Made by a program: the position numbers and the translations under genes. A stretch of 64,000 nucleotides of DNA from Dyadobacter sp. CY312 (lineage in GTDB: Bacteria > Bacteroidota > Bacteroidia > Cytophagales > Spirosomataceae), in assembly GCF_021390535.1 (NCBI RefSeq), contig NZ_JAJUXG010000005.1, positions 1 to 64,000 of the forward strand, in the 5' to 3' direction. Positions within the stretch are counted from its first letter, which is position 1, and every line of letters starts with the position of its first letter. The notes below the pieces were generated by a model, which was not told the DNA's origin, made no database searches, and worked only from the letters and a program-made list of their open reading frames with translations. Below, piece after piece: positions 26,873 to 35,690 of the stretch.

Positions 26873-27796
26873 TTAAATCATCCACTTCCTTTCGGTCGTA
26901 AATGAAATGGTTAGCCACATTTTGTAATCACCTTTAATCTGGTCGTAAAGTTGTTGTCGAAGCAGATCGAGCTCACCCACCTGCATATTCGAGGATGTTT
27001 TAGGAATCAGGAAGTCAATTTCTACCGTATAGCTGCTCCCGGTTTTTGCCACCCGAACAAGTGAATCCAGAAATTCCTGTTCAACCACAAGCTGTTCGGC
27101 AGCTTCGTGTATTCGGTTTTCTACGTCGTCATCCGGAGCGAATTGCAGCAGTTCCCGTACATTTTTCCAGAAAGTTTTAGCAGGAATTCTTAGAAACAAA
27201 ATGGAGATAATCAGTACCATTCCCGGATCCAGGTATGGCGTGAGATAGGCCATTTTGGTATCTTTTATAAAATAACCCAACGATAGTCCGATGAGCACAC
27301 CGAAACTCAGCAGGGCGTCGAGTTGCCATTCAGTGGCTTCTATGCGAACATATTCGGACCCGAGCCTCACAGCCTGGCGTTTGAAATACAACCAGAGCAC
27401 AAAACAGATAAAAATGGATGCGATAAGATAGGGCAGGGCTATACCAAGTTCCACCACTTTTCCACCGGCGATGATATCCATAATGGACGTTGCCAATGAA
27501 TAGAGGCACAAAAAGATGATTACCGAAGATTGAAGCGTAATGGCAAAAGGTTCAAATTGCGAGCGACCAAAAGGCAGATTTTCGTCATCCGGTTTTCTGA
27601 TAAAGTTGTTCACCAAAAGGGAAATTCCTGATAAACTGATCCCAACCATGGAAAAGAGGGCATCGAAAATGATCGATTTGGAATCTCCCGCAATCCCAAC
27701 AACAATGGCCCATATTGTTAGCAGTGAACCAAGAAAGATGGATATTTTAATGAGCTTTCGCTCTTCCAGTCTTTTATATCTGGCATTCAGTATCAT
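26873..27796 (-). CDS. Cation diffusion facilitator family transporter
   Basis: 307 residues with five to six membrane segments in the first 210 residues and a soluble C-terminal domain. Family features: DALFSMVGISLSGISLLVN in helix 2 with the metal-site Asp, the loop LPFGRSQFEPF (in place of the usual YPFG-R-E), and ATEWQLDALLSFGVLIG in helix 5 with a second Asp. The His of the usual HxxxD pair is not obvious, so metal choice (zinc, iron, manganese) is open. Inner-membrane metal/proton antiport is expected. Convergent with the phosphatase gene. Confidence 0.88.
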   Translation of the reverse strand: MILNARYKRLEERKLIKISIFLGSLLTIWAIVVGIAGDSKSIIFDALFSMVGISLSGISLLVNNFIRKPDDENLPFGRSQFEPFAITLQSSVIIFLCLYSLATSIMDIIAGGKVVELGIALPYLIASIFICFVLWLYFKRQAVRLGSEYVRIEATEWQLDALLSFGVLIGLSLGYFIKDTKMAYLTPYLDPGMVLIISILFLRIPAKTFWKNVRELLQFAPDDDVENRIHEAAEQLVVEQEFLDSLVRVAKTGSSYTVEIDFLIPKTSSNMQVGELDLLRQQLYDQIKGDYKMWLTISFTTERKWMI

Positions 27797-27959
27797 GTTG
27801 ATGTTTAGGTTAATTTCTAACCTGAATTTTTACATACAAAAATAGTCATGATTTTATACTTTGAATATTAAGTTTTCATATCTGAAATGGACGCTGATAT
27901 CTTACTTTCTTTTCACATTTTGGTAATTTGAGGGTAAAACTCAGGTAATGTTATTTGGC

Positions 27960-28090
27960 CATCTTTGTAGAGAAATCGGGAGTTAAGAAGTCTTCTGAAA
28001 TACACACACTAACATATAGCCTGGTAGGTAATTAAAGTTTCTAGTGGATATTTAGTTTTAAAAGGGAGAGCATTTTTGCTCTCTTTTTTT
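27960..28090 (+). ncRNA. Possible orphan small RNA
   Basis: The 381-bp gap between two minus-strand genes contains no convincing ORF but has a strong plus-strand terminator (28063-28090) with nothing coding ahead of it. About 100 bases upstream is CATCTTTG (27960-27967), one base off the TAnnTTTG box. The intervening sequence can form a long imperfect hairpin: CTGAAATACACACACTA near 28000 pairs with TAGTGGATATTTAG near 28043. Size (about 110 nt) and a long bulged stem would suit a 6S-like RNA, but I cannot confirm that family. Confidence 0.35.
28063..28090 (+). terminator. Free-standing intrinsic terminator
   Basis: GAGAGCA (28066-28072) pairs with TGCTCTC (28077-28083), followed by seven T's on the plus strand. 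No plus-strand gene precedes it within 1.2 kb, which is why I propose a small RNA here. Confidence 0.75.
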
Positions 28091-28113
28091 GTACAAAAAG
28101 TGTTGAATCTGAA

Positions 28114-28144
28114 ACAAAAAAGAAGACCCCAAAATGGAGTCTTC
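28114..28144 (-). terminator. Intrinsic terminator of the molybdenum hydroxylase operon
   Basis: Read on the minus strand: GAAGACTCCA, short loop, TGGGGTCTTC and six T's. It lies 34 bp after the large-subunit stop codon. Confidence 0.8.
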
Positions 28145-28177
28145 CATGTATTTACTTCAATAAAAGTGACTCCGTTA

Positions 28178-30340
28178 TTACCCCAGATCATCAATATTGA
28201 AAGGCAGTTTTCTCATTCTTTTTCCGGTTGCAGCGAAAATTGCGTTTCCTAAGGCGGGTGCAATAGGAGGTAATCCCGGTTCACCCACACCGCCCGGTAC
28301 GGCACCACTATCAACAATGTGAATGTCAATCTTTGGCATTTCGTTCAGGCGTAAGATGTTGTACTGGTGAAAGTTACTTTGTTCACATTCGCCATTCGCA
28401 AAAGTGATTCCGTCTTTGATCGCCGCCGTTAACCCCATTACAATGTTTCCCTCCGTCTGTGCTTTCACGTTGTCAGGATTTACATAGTAACCGCAGTCAA
28501 TCACCGTTACCACTTTGTCAATCGTTACGCCTTTGTCTTTTTTGGAAACCGTAATGCAGCTAGCCGAAATACTGCCAAATGATTTGAACACGGCTATGCC
28601 TCGCCCGCTTCCTTCCGGCAGTTTTTCATCCCATTTTGCTTTTTCGGCCAATGTCGAAAGTACCTTTTGGAAACGTTCGTCAGGAAGTATTTCCAGTCTT
28701 GCTTTCAACGGATCTTTTCCTGCCAGATGCGCCAGTTCGTCTATGAAACATTCCTGTCCCCAACCAAAATTAGACGCATAAACCGACCGCCACCATACAA
28801 TCGGAATATCTGTTTTTACGTTTGTCCAGCTTATTTTCGAAGCAGATGTGAATTTATACTTGTTGTTTTCGGTACTCAGTTCTTCACCGATCCAGCCATC
28901 TGCCTCATCGGGTTTCAGACCTTTGAATACTTGTCCAAGAATGGATTCTCCGATGGCGTGGTGATGAAATCCTGCCAGTTTCCCATTTTCAACATAGCCC
29001 TGCATGTGGCTCAGCATACCCGGACGATAGGGTCCCTGCGAAATATCATCTTCTCTTGTCCACACCACTTTTACCGGTTTTTTAAGCTCTCTTGACAAAT
29101 GACATGCTTCAAGCAAAAAATCATGGTACGCCTTCCGGCCAAAAGCTCCGCCCAATAACGTCACATTGATTTTGATCTGTTCCGGTTTAATTTTCAGATA
29201 ACCGGCCACGTCCCGCAACGCCCAGTCGGGGCCTTGTATCGGTGCCCATATTTCTACCGTGCCGTCATCCTTTACATGCACGACAGCGTTTTCAGGTTCA
29301 ATCGGTGCATGAGCGAGAAACGGAGTTTCATAATGTGATTCTATCTTCTGCTCAGCAGTAGCGTATTTCACAGTAAAATCCCCTTTCTCTTCGTAATTCA
29401 CGCCTTCCTTTTTGGCAGCTTCGTAGGTGTCTGCAAAGTATTTGGCAGTGTTTACGGTTTTGTCGTAATCGGCATTGTCCCATTTCACTTTCAGCGCCTT
29501 TTTTCCTTTTAGTGCAGCCCAGTAGTTGGTTGCAATTACGGCAACGGCCTCAGAAGTGCGGTGCGGCATGGTTCGCTCCGTTTTCATCACTTTAAGAACG
29601 CCCTTCACCTTTTTCGTTTCGCTATCGTCAAAGGAAACCACTTTTCCGTGGATCGCAGGCGAGTGAAAAATGCTTGCGTAAACCATTCCAGGTATGTCCA
29701 CATCAATGCCATATACCGCTTGTCCGTTCACACGCTCGGGTACATCCAGGCGTTTGTTGTATTTGCCAATGATTTTAAAATCCTTCGGATCTTTCAGCTT
29801 CGGATTTTTTGGTATTTCAAGTTTGGAAGCATCGTCTGCCAACTCTCCGTAGGTGAACGATTTGCCACTGGCTTTGTGGTGTATTTTGCCATCTTCGGCA
29901 ACACACTCAGTTACTGGAACATTCCAGCGTTTCGCTGCGGTGGTGGTCAGCATTTCCTTTGCCGCAGCACCTGCTTTGCGTATCGGTTGCCAAAGTTCGC
30001 GTACCGAGCTGCTTCCTCCCGAGGTCTGGCTACCGTATTTTCCTTGTCCGTCGCTCTGTACAATGAGCACCTTTTCAAGGCTCACTTCCAGTTCTTCGGC
30101 AAGTAACGACGGAACAGCCTGCGTAGAACCCTGTCCCATATCGGGCCGTGGATTCACAAGCGTGATGTTCCCGGCAGTATCAATAATGATAAAGGGATTT
30201 ATTTCCAGCTTCAGTACAGCAGCTGTAATTTTTTTGACTGAGGCGTCTTTCCCAAAGGACGTAACGCCGAGAGCCAAACCAAAGGTGGTGAGGCCAGTCG
30301 CTTTGAGAAAACCCCGGCGTGATGTTTGTATATTTTCCAA
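28178..30340 (-). CDS. Molybdopterin-binding aldehyde/isoquinoline oxidoreductase-type large subunit (IorB-like)
   Basis: 720 residues with a Tat signal (SRRGFLKATGLTTFGLALG). The xanthine dehydrogenase-family molybdopterin domains follow: NPRPDMGQGSTQAVPSLLAEEL, LGGAFGRKAYHDF, VWWRSVYASNFGWGQECFIDEL, and the C-terminal GVGEPGLPPIAPALGNAIF with the catalytic Glu. Periplasmic hydroxylase, expected to pair with the [2Fe-2S] subunit encoded 39 bp upstream. Two-subunit enzymes of this kind oxidise N-heterocycles (isoquinoline, nicotinate) or aldehydes and pass electrons to a membrane cytochrome; none is encoded next to it. Substrate unknown. Confidence 0.9.
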   Translation of the reverse strand: MENIQTSRRGFLKATGLTTFGLALGVTSFGKDASVKKITAAVLKLEINPFIIIDTAGNITLVNPRPDMGQGSTQAVPSLLAEELEVSLEKVLIVQSDGQGKYGSQTSGGSSSVRELWQPIRKAGAAAKEMLTTTAAKRWNVPVTECVAEDGKIHHKASGKSFTYGELADDASKLEIPKNPKLKDPKDFKIIGKYNKRLDVPERVNGQAVYGIDVDIPGMVYASIFHSPAIHGKVVSFDDSETKKVKGVLKVMKTERTMPHRTSEAVAVIATNYWAALKGKKALKVKWDNADYDKTVNTAKYFADTYEAAKKEGVNYEEKGDFTVKYATAEQKIESHYETPFLAHAPIEPENAVVHVKDDGTVEIWAPIQGPDWALRDVAGYLKIKPEQIKINVTLLGGAFGRKAYHDFLLEACHLSRELKKPVKVVWTREDDISQGPYRPGMLSHMQGYVENGKLAGFHHHAIGESILGQVFKGLKPDEADGWIGEELSTENNKYKFTSASKISWTNVKTDIPIVWWRSVYASNFGWGQECFIDELAHLAGKDPLKARLEILPDERFQKVLSTLAEKAKWDEKLPEGSGRGIAVFKSFGSISASCITVSKKDKGVTIDKVVTVIDCGYYVNPDNVKAQTEGNIVMGLTAAIKDGITFANGECEQSNFHQYNILRLNEMPKIDIHIVDSGAVPGGVGEPGLPPIAPALGNAIFAATGKRMRKLPFNIDDLG

Positions 30341-30379
30341 AATATTGAATGCTAATTGTGGATAGAAAATGAAACCAGC

Positions 30380-30871
30380 CTACTTCTTGCCGATGCCTCC
30401 AGAGGACACCTTCATCGAATCGGCAGCTCTGTGAATTGCCTTACGGATGCGGTCATACGTTCCGCAACGGCATAGGTTTCCGCTCATTGCTGCATCTATC
30501 GCCGCGTCATCCGGATTCGGATCCGTTTTAAGCAAAGCCACTGCGGACATAATCTGGCCCGACTGGCAGTAACCGCACTGTGGAACCTGTTCTTCAATCC
30601 AGGCCTTCTGAATCGCATTCAGCTGTCCATCTCCAACACCTTCAATCGTTGTAATTTTATCGGATTTGGATAAACTTGAAACCGGAGTCTGGCAGGAACG
30701 CGTCGGTTGTCCATTTACGTGAACCGTGCAGGCCCCGCAAAGTGCCATGCCGCAACCAAATTTTGTTCCTTTCAAACCTACGAAATCCCTTACTACCCAA
30801 AGCAAAGGCATGTCGGGCTCTACGTCCACCTTTACTTTCTTGCTATTAACTGTTAGATTGTATACTGCCAT
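30380..30871 (-). CDS. [2Fe-2S]-binding small subunit of molybdenum hydroxylase (IorA-like)
   Basis: 163 residues. The plant-ferredoxin-type cluster is [18 protein letters not shown] plus a later Cys (RSCQTPV). The second cluster domain has [10 protein letters not shown] and [16 protein letters not shown]. Length and order match the alpha subunits of isoquinoline/aldehyde oxidoreductases. No signal peptide of its own, so it would be co-exported with the Tat-bearing large subunit encoded just downstream. The upstream 101 bp separates it from the TlpA-like gene, likely carrying the promoter. Confidence 0.93.
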   Translation of the reverse strand: MAVYNLTVNSKKVKVDVEPDMPLLWVVRDFVGLKGTKFGCGMALCGACTVHVNGQPTRSCQTPVSSLSKSDKITTIEGVGDGQLNAIQKAWIEEQVPQCGYCQSGQIMSAVALLKTDPNPDDAAIDAAMSGNLCRCGTYDRIRKAIHRAADSMKVSSGGIGKK

Positions 30872-30972
30872 GGTGATTTTGTGTAATTGTTGACTCTAAG
30901 GTAAATAAAAAGGAGGAAAATAAGCTGTATAAAGATTTCATGAGGCTCTGTCGCCGATTACATGATTATTCC

Positions 30973-32481
30973 CTACAATGTCAAAAGCGAATCAAGGTAC
31001 TTGTTGGTTACAAGCTCAGAGGGTCTGGCAGCATTGTAATTTATAATTTTCCCATCCTTCCCAATCAGAATATACCTTGGTATACCACCGATATTGTAAA
31101 GACGCATTACGTTATTGCTGTCAATTTTGAGGTGATCGTAATCATCTTCTTTGGGTGGTTGTATGCCGTGAACTCCTTTCAAAGCAGGGTTTTTTATTAA
31201 GAAGTTTTTCCAGGATTTTTGCTTGTTATCCTTCGATACATAAAGGAAAACCAGGTCCTGGTTTTTACCATATCTCTCCACCAACTTCCGGGAAAACTGG
31301 AACTCCTCCACACATGGCCCGCACCAGGTAGCCCATACGTCAACATAAATCAACTTGCCTTTATAGTCTGACAGCCTGAACGTTTTACCATTTTTATCGG
31401 ACATCGTGAAATCCTTCATTGGTGCCCCTGGTTTTAGGGTAGCATATTCTGCAAGAATTTCTTCCAGTTCGGGCAAATATTTTGAACGCGGATAATCCTT
31501 CTTAAACCCACTGATCAATTTAAACAGATCATCATACGCAACTCCGTCGAGTACATATCCGGATGCAATGAGGTTACTTAATACAAAGTCATGATGTTGT
31601 GCCGATTTTTTATTTAAACGGACTGTTGTTTTTAGATAGTCATAACTGAAACTATACTCCTGATGTTGTTTGTAGTAGATTTCCATTAGCTCCGACATCC
31701 TGCTGCCGATGTTTAGATACCAGTTGTAAAATGAACCATTAAATTTTAAGAGATGAGGATTGATGGTAAGGCCGGAGAAGTATGCATGCGTCACAGAATC
31801 CTGGTACTTAACAATTTGCTTATCATCTTCATTGTCATAGTATATCTGTCTGTCATACAGTAATTTGAAGAAGTCAAAATCCAGTCGACGGTAGGTTTCA
31901 AACCCGGTGTTGATACTGTGAAGAAAATCTTTTTCGTAGTGAGAAAGTGAAGCGTCAGAAGAGACCTTTTTATCAAATTCTGCTCCGAATGATTTGATAA
32001 TAGTAATGTAATTTTCGAGCGAGTCTTTTGATTTAATACGATCACTGTCGGTCCTCCAAACGTTTCTGAAATCCAAGCGCTTGTTATCAATTTTACGTAA
32101 GTCGCCCAGATAGGTATTTATGGTTGCCAAATCACCACTGAATCGAACATCTTTTTTCTCAAAGTTAACTTCAATGTGTGTATTGGGTTCAAGATATAAG
32201 TAAGCATGAAAATAGATACTATCACCTTCATTGACTTTTAGCGAAAGCCCCAGCGTATCCTGATTTGGTAATTTCACCAGCATACTACCAGACGAGTCGA
32301 ACTGAGCCTGATATAGTTTTATTTCGTTGTTCCGCAAAACAGAGTGCTGGGAAACGCTGATTTTCTTACCAATGCACTCTTTACAGTCAACACGAATCTC
32401 CATCCCGTCGCGCTTTGATGAGTCGTTACATGCAAGGCATGTGAAGAGAAAAAAGCTTACTACTAATCGAAAAGCATTCAT
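30973..32481 (-). CDS. TlpA-family thioredoxin-like lipoprotein
   Basis: 502 residues. The N-terminal signal ends with lipobox CLAC, so it is membrane anchored outside the cytoplasm. Residues about 25-340 are a long helical/beta domain of the DUF4369-like kind often seen before thioredoxin domains in Bacteroidota. The C-terminal thioredoxin fold contains VDVWATWCGPCVEEF (active-site CGPC near residue 385) and GGIPRYILIGKDGKII with the cis-Pro. Role: periplasmic thiol-disulfide exchange. Same strand as the molybdenum hydroxylase but separated by 101 bp. Confidence 0.85.
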   Translation of the reverse strand: MNAFRLVVSFFLFTCLACNDSSKRDGMEIRVDCKECIGKKISVSQHSVLRNNEIKLYQAQFDSSGSMLVKLPNQDTLGLSLKVNEGDSIYFHAYLYLEPNTHIEVNFEKKDVRFSGDLATINTYLGDLRKIDNKRLDFRNVWRTDSDRIKSKDSLENYITIIKSFGAEFDKKVSSDASLSHYEKDFLHSINTGFETYRRLDFDFFKLLYDRQIYYDNEDDKQIVKYQDSVTHAYFSGLTINPHLLKFNGSFYNWYLNIGSRMSELMEIYYKQHQEYSFSYDYLKTTVRLNKKSAQHHDFVLSNLIASGYVLDGVAYDDLFKLISGFKKDYPRSKYLPELEEILAEYATLKPGAPMKDFTMSDKNGKTFRLSDYKGKLIYVDVWATWCGPCVEEFQFSRKLVERYGKNQDLVFLYVSKDNKQKSWKNFLIKNPALKGVHGIQPPKEDDYDHLKIDSNNVMRLYNIGGIPRYILIGKDGKIINYNAARPSELVTNKYLDSLLTL

Positions 32482-32640
32482 GGTGGGCGGACATTTGGTG
32501 AGAAAGACTGACTGGAAATGGGATTAAAGTATTTTGGTTACGTGATTCGTAAAACCAAAAGAACCCTGACTTTTATATATACCAACCAATTAGCCAATCT
32601 GTGTCAAAACGGTCACATCATTTTTATTCCACACAGCACA

Positions 32641-33123
32641 CTATTTCTTCCCGCTCATTTTTTGGCCGTTCAAGGCCATGTTAACGGTTTTAGCAATACG
32701 TTCGATTTTGGTATCTTCTGTTTTTGCTGAATAGATCCAGTCGATAAATTGCCGTTGGTCTGCTTCGCTAAACGCCATGAATTTTTGGTGAGCAACAGGT
32801 TCGTCGGCGAGGCAAAGCGAGAGTTCTTCGGGAACACCCAGCGGGGTATTGTCTGCGTATAAAGTGAGCTGCACCCAATCGCCACCTTCTTTTCCTATTT
32901 TCTTTCTGATTTCTGCTTTTACCGGAAGGAAAAGTTTACCCTTACCCATCGACATCAGGTTGTAGCTTTTTAATTCATATTTGTCAATGGTGCCTTTCAC
33001 CCTCACCTGTCCAAACCAGGCATGTTCGGCAGGCGGAATTTCATTGATCACAATGTAAGTCCAGCCACCCTTTCCGGCTTGCTTTTCCAGTTTATACTGC
33101 TTGTCAACCAATGGCTTTTCCAA
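32641..33123 (-). CDS. DUF1905 / YdeI-type protein
   Basis: 160 residues. First about 95 residues fit the DUF1905 barrel (WTYIVINEIPPAEHAWFGQVRVKGTIDKYE). The tail PVAHQKFMAFSEADQRQFIDWIYSAKTEDTKIERIAKTV fits the bacteriocin-protection YdeI/OmpD-associated domain. This two-part arrangement is common in soil bacteria; function is not established. No signal peptide. Two more YdeI-like proteins occur in this window (35011 and 61064). Confidence 0.8.
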   Translation of the reverse strand: MEKPLVDKQYKLEKQAGKGGWTYIVINEIPPAEHAWFGQVRVKGTIDKYELKSYNLMSMGKGKLFLPVKAEIRKKIGKEGGDWVQLTLYADNTPLGVPEELSLCLADEPVAHQKFMAFSEADQRQFIDWIYSAKTEDTKIERIAKTVNMALNGQKMSGKK

Positions 33124-33771
33124 TGTTTTTTTAATTTATGAGAACTCTGTTCCTTATCAGAAATCCAAAGTTTGTTTGCAAAGATTAATCAGAAACAAGA
33201 AAGCAAAATTAGTTAAGAAAAGGGAATCAGGTCTATCGGATGGTTCACATAATCACCAAAGCGGCAACGCCGACAGAACAAGTGATACCAGTAACGATAG
33301 GAAAACCAGCAAGGACGATTGTACTTCTTCTGATCCCAAAAAAGAAACAAAAACGGTAACATTGGCGGCTACGGGGAAGAGTGGAACGAGCGATAACATC
33401 AGATAATCACTTATGTATCATTTGTAGCAAGTCAGGATGTTCGCTATAGTTGTTAGAAAGTGGTGCGCCGGAAGCCAGAATCAGATACTGGCAGCTATGC
33501 TTCTGGTGCGCAGTTATGCATGCATACAAGGCCAGACCCTTGCCCACTTCTTCATTTTCTTCAATGATTGTGATGCAGACGGGAAATTCTTAACCGGAGA
33601 AAGAGTTCTATAAATGCTGAAATTCCGCAGGCACCTCCCCCAATGATGGGTTACACTTGTCAGACTCATTTTACCAAAATTATTCTTCTTGAACCGGGTA
33701 TGAAATAATCATGCTACAAAAGACCGCGAGATAACGTGTATGCGATGCTTTTAAAAAACATAAGAAAAATT
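33124..33771. other. Long gap with a possible decayed coding fragment
   Basis: About 650 bp without an intact gene. On the minus strand an open stretch of about 60 codons runs from 33588 to a stop at 33407 and has protein-like composition (VCITIIEENEEVGKG, YLILASGAPLSNNYSEH). A neighbouring frame upstream also reads plausibly (NPSLGEVPAEF) before a stop at about 33611. This looks like a degraded gene broken by frameshifts, but I do not recognise the family. Nothing else was found except the operator at the right end. Confidence 0.25.
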
Positions 33772-33818
33772 ATGTAGTCATTTAACTTCATTTTATATTT
33801 GAAGTCAAATGACTACAT
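33772..33818 (+). promoter_or_regulatory. Palindromic operator overlapping the ArsR promoter
   Basis: Two 19-bp arms, ATGTAGTCATTTAACTTCA at 33772-33790 and TGAAGTCAAATGACTACAT at 33800-33818, are inverse with one mismatch. The nine-base spacer and first arm base carry TATATTTG (33794-33801), an exact Bacteroidota -7 box. The site ends one base before the ArsR start codon, so a bound dimer would block transcription and the start site: a textbook autorepression layout. Confidence 0.75.
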
Positions 33819-33819
33819 A

Positions 33820-34143
33820 ATGAATTTAAGAAGAGATGTATTTCAGGCCATTGCAGACCCGACGAGGCGGGGAATATTGCTGCTGGTAGCGTCACAAACG
33901 ATGACCGCCGGAGCAATAGCCTCAAATTTTGAGACGGCACGGCCAACAATTTCCAAACATTTGCAAATACTCACGGAATGCGAGTTGCTCATGCAACAGC
34001 AAAGCGGGCGAGAGGTTTATTATCAGATCAATGCTAAAAAAATGAAAGAGGTGTCTGATTTTATTGAGCCATTCCGTAACATGTGGGACGATCGGTTCAA
34101 CAAATTAGAAAACATCATGAAAAATTATATACCCAAAAAATAG
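33820..34143 (+). CDS. ArsR family transcriptional repressor
   Basis: 107 residues from ATG at 33820; an in-frame TTG at 33799 falls within the operator and was rejected. Winged helix-turn-helix: [43 protein letters not shown] and [10 protein letters not shown]. The metal-binding ELCVCDL motif is absent, placing it with the non-metal, autorepressor/SRPBCC-associated ArsR proteins. First gene of a four-gene unit; the SRPBCC gene starts 5 bp after its stop. Probably represses this operon through the adjacent palindrome. Confidence 0.92.
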   Translation: MNLRRDVFQAIADPTRRGILLLVASQTMTAGAIASNFETARPTISKHLQILTECELLMQQQSGREVYYQINAKKMKEVSDFIEPFRNMWDDRFNKLENIMKNYIPKK

Positions 34144-34148
34144 ATTGT

Positions 34149-34616
34149 ATGGAGCGTAAAACGAAAGTGAATGCAGAGCCCGACAAGCAGGAAGTTGTGA
34201 TCACAAGGGAATTTGACCTGCCGTTGGAATTACTTTTTAAAGCTTATGAAGACCCGGAAATTGTGTCACAATGGATGGGAACGCGGGTTTTGAAACTTGA
34301 AAACAAGAAACATGGCAGTTATCAGTTCGAAACCTGTGATCCGCAGGGTAATGTGCTTTTTCGTGCCAATGGCACCGTTCATGATTTTGTTGCAGACAGG
34401 AGAATAACACGAACCTTCGAAATGGAAAATTCTCCATTTCCTGTTCAGCTCGAATTTCTTGAATTTGAGAAGCTGACTGATGTCACAAGCAAACTCACTA
34501 TGCAGATTTTGTATAAATCTGTCGGGTTCCGGGATCAGATGATGAAATTACCCTTTGCTCAGGGGCTCAACATGGCACATAACCGCTTACAGGAAATTGT
34601 AAAACAGATAAAATAA
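34149..34616 (+). CDS. SRPBCC / AHSA1 domain protein
   Basis: 155 residues from ATG at 34149, 5 bp after the ArsR stop. The START-like fold is seen in VVITREFDLPLELLFKAYEDPEIVSQWMG, YQFETCDPQGNVLFRANGTVHDFV and MHNRL-like final helix (LNMAHNRLQEIVKQIK). Such proteins form a hydrophobic pocket; AHSA1-like members next to ArsR repressors are very common, yet their ligands are mostly unknown. Cytoplasmic. Operon with ArsR and DoxX. Confidence 0.88.
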   Translation: MERKTKVNAEPDKQEVVITREFDLPLELLFKAYEDPEIVSQWMGTRVLKLENKKHGSYQFETCDPQGNVLFRANGTVHDFVADRRITRTFEMENSPFPVQLEFLEFEKLTDVTSKLTMQILYKSVGFRDQMMKLPFAQGLNMAHNRLQEIVKQIK

Positions 34617-34625
34617 CATCATGTC

Positions 34626-35009
34626 ATGGAAAAGAGAAACAGAATTATTTATTGGGTAGCGACAGTCTGGCTTTCGTTGGGAATGCTTTCCACGGGAATT
34701 GTTCAGGTGATTCATTTGAAGGAAGAAGTGGAAATGATGACACGGCTGGGTTATCCGCTCTATTTTTTAACCATTATCGGAGTCTGGAAAATTTTGGGCG
34801 TGGTGGCGGTACTCATTCCTAAATTTCCATTGCTTAAAGAGTGGGCGTACGCAGGTTTCTTTTTTGTGATGTCGGGCGCAGTATTTTCACACCTTGCCAG
34901 TGGTGACGCCGCCGTTGAGTTTTTTGGCCCGTTGTTACTGATTGTACTGACGGTGGTATCCTGGTATTTTAGGCCGGCGAATCGAAAAGTGAATTCAACC
35001 AACTATTAA
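34626..35009 (+). CDS. DoxX-like membrane protein
   Basis: 127 residues with four hydrophobic segments (IIYWVATVWLSLGMLSTG, LYFLTIIGVWKILGVVAVLIP, AYAGFFFVMSGAVFSHLA, FGPLLLIVLTVVSWYF), the DoxX-like fold. Inner membrane; function unproven, sometimes linked with thiol or quinone redox. It starts 9 bp after the SRPBCC gene and ends 1 bp before the DUF1801 gene, so it belongs to the ArsR operon. Confidence 0.85.
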   Translation: MEKRNRIIYWVATVWLSLGMLSTGIVQVIHLKEEVEMMTRLGYPLYFLTIIGVWKILGVVAVLIPKFPLLKEWAYAGFFFVMSGAVFSHLASGDAAVEFFGPLLLIVLTVVSWYFRPANRKVNSTNY

Positions 35010-35010
35010 T

Positions 35011-35589
35011 ATGAATCCGAAGGTTGATTTTTATTTCGACAAAGAGCAAAAGTGGCAGAGCGAAATCAGGAAATTGAGAAAAATTATTCTTGATTGCGGG
35101 TTGTCTGAGGATTTGAAATGGGGCTCTCCATGCTACACGTTTCAAAAAAAGAACATTGTGCTGATACATGTTTTTAAGGAGTATTGCGGGGTTCTGTTTT
35201 TCAAGGGCGCCCTGTTGCAGAATGAATACGGAATTCTTTTTCAACAGTCAGAAAACGTACAGGCAGCCCGGCAGGTCCGGTTCACCAGTGTAGCGGAAGT
35301 TAGCGATCGAGAGTCTGTTTTGAAGTCTCATATTTACGAGGCCATTGAAGTTGAAAAGGCGGGTTTAAAGTTTGAGTTGAAGAAAACCTCCGAGTTTATA
35401 TTCGTTGAGGAGTTTAAAAATAAACTGGACGAAATGCCGGAACTGAAAACAGCTTTTGAAGCACTTACTCCCGGACGGCAGCGCGGATATTTGTTATATT
35501 TTTCTCAACCCAAGCAATCCGGTACCCGAGAGGCACGTATTCAAAAATGTGTAATGCAGATTTTTGAAGGCAGAGGTTTGAAGGACTGA
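35011..35589 (+). CDS. DUF1801/YdeI family protein
   Basis: 192 residues. The N-terminal half fits DUF1801 (LRKIILDCGLSEDLKWGSPCYTF, then VVLIHVFKEYCGVLFFKGALL-like strand pattern). The C-terminal segment LKTAFEALTPGRQRGYLLYFSQPKQSGTREARIQKC is the YdeI/OmpD-associated tail. Cytoplasmic, function unknown. Last gene of the ArsR-SRPBCC-DoxX unit, starting one base after the DoxX stop. Confidence 0.87.
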   Translation: MNPKVDFYFDKEQKWQSEIRKLRKIILDCGLSEDLKWGSPCYTFQKKNIVLIHVFKEYCGVLFFKGALLQNEYGILFQQSENVQAARQVRFTSVAEVSDRESVLKSHIYEAIEVEKAGLKFELKKTSEFIFVEEFKNKLDEMPELKTAFEALTPGRQRGYLLYFSQPKQSGTREARIQKCVMQIFEGRGLKD

Positions 35590-35690
35590 AAGCGGGAGGT
35601 AAGAAGTCATTAGTTTGTGGATTCCGTTTTCTTTATTATAACGGAATGATGTTTAAAAGTTAAAAATGAAAATTAAAAGGAAGCTAAACA

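Noticed and set aside
33101-33406. 101-codon plus-strand open frame
   Set aside because: Overlaps the start of the DUF1905 gene on the other strand and has low-complexity Ser/Lys/Thr composition with no family pattern.
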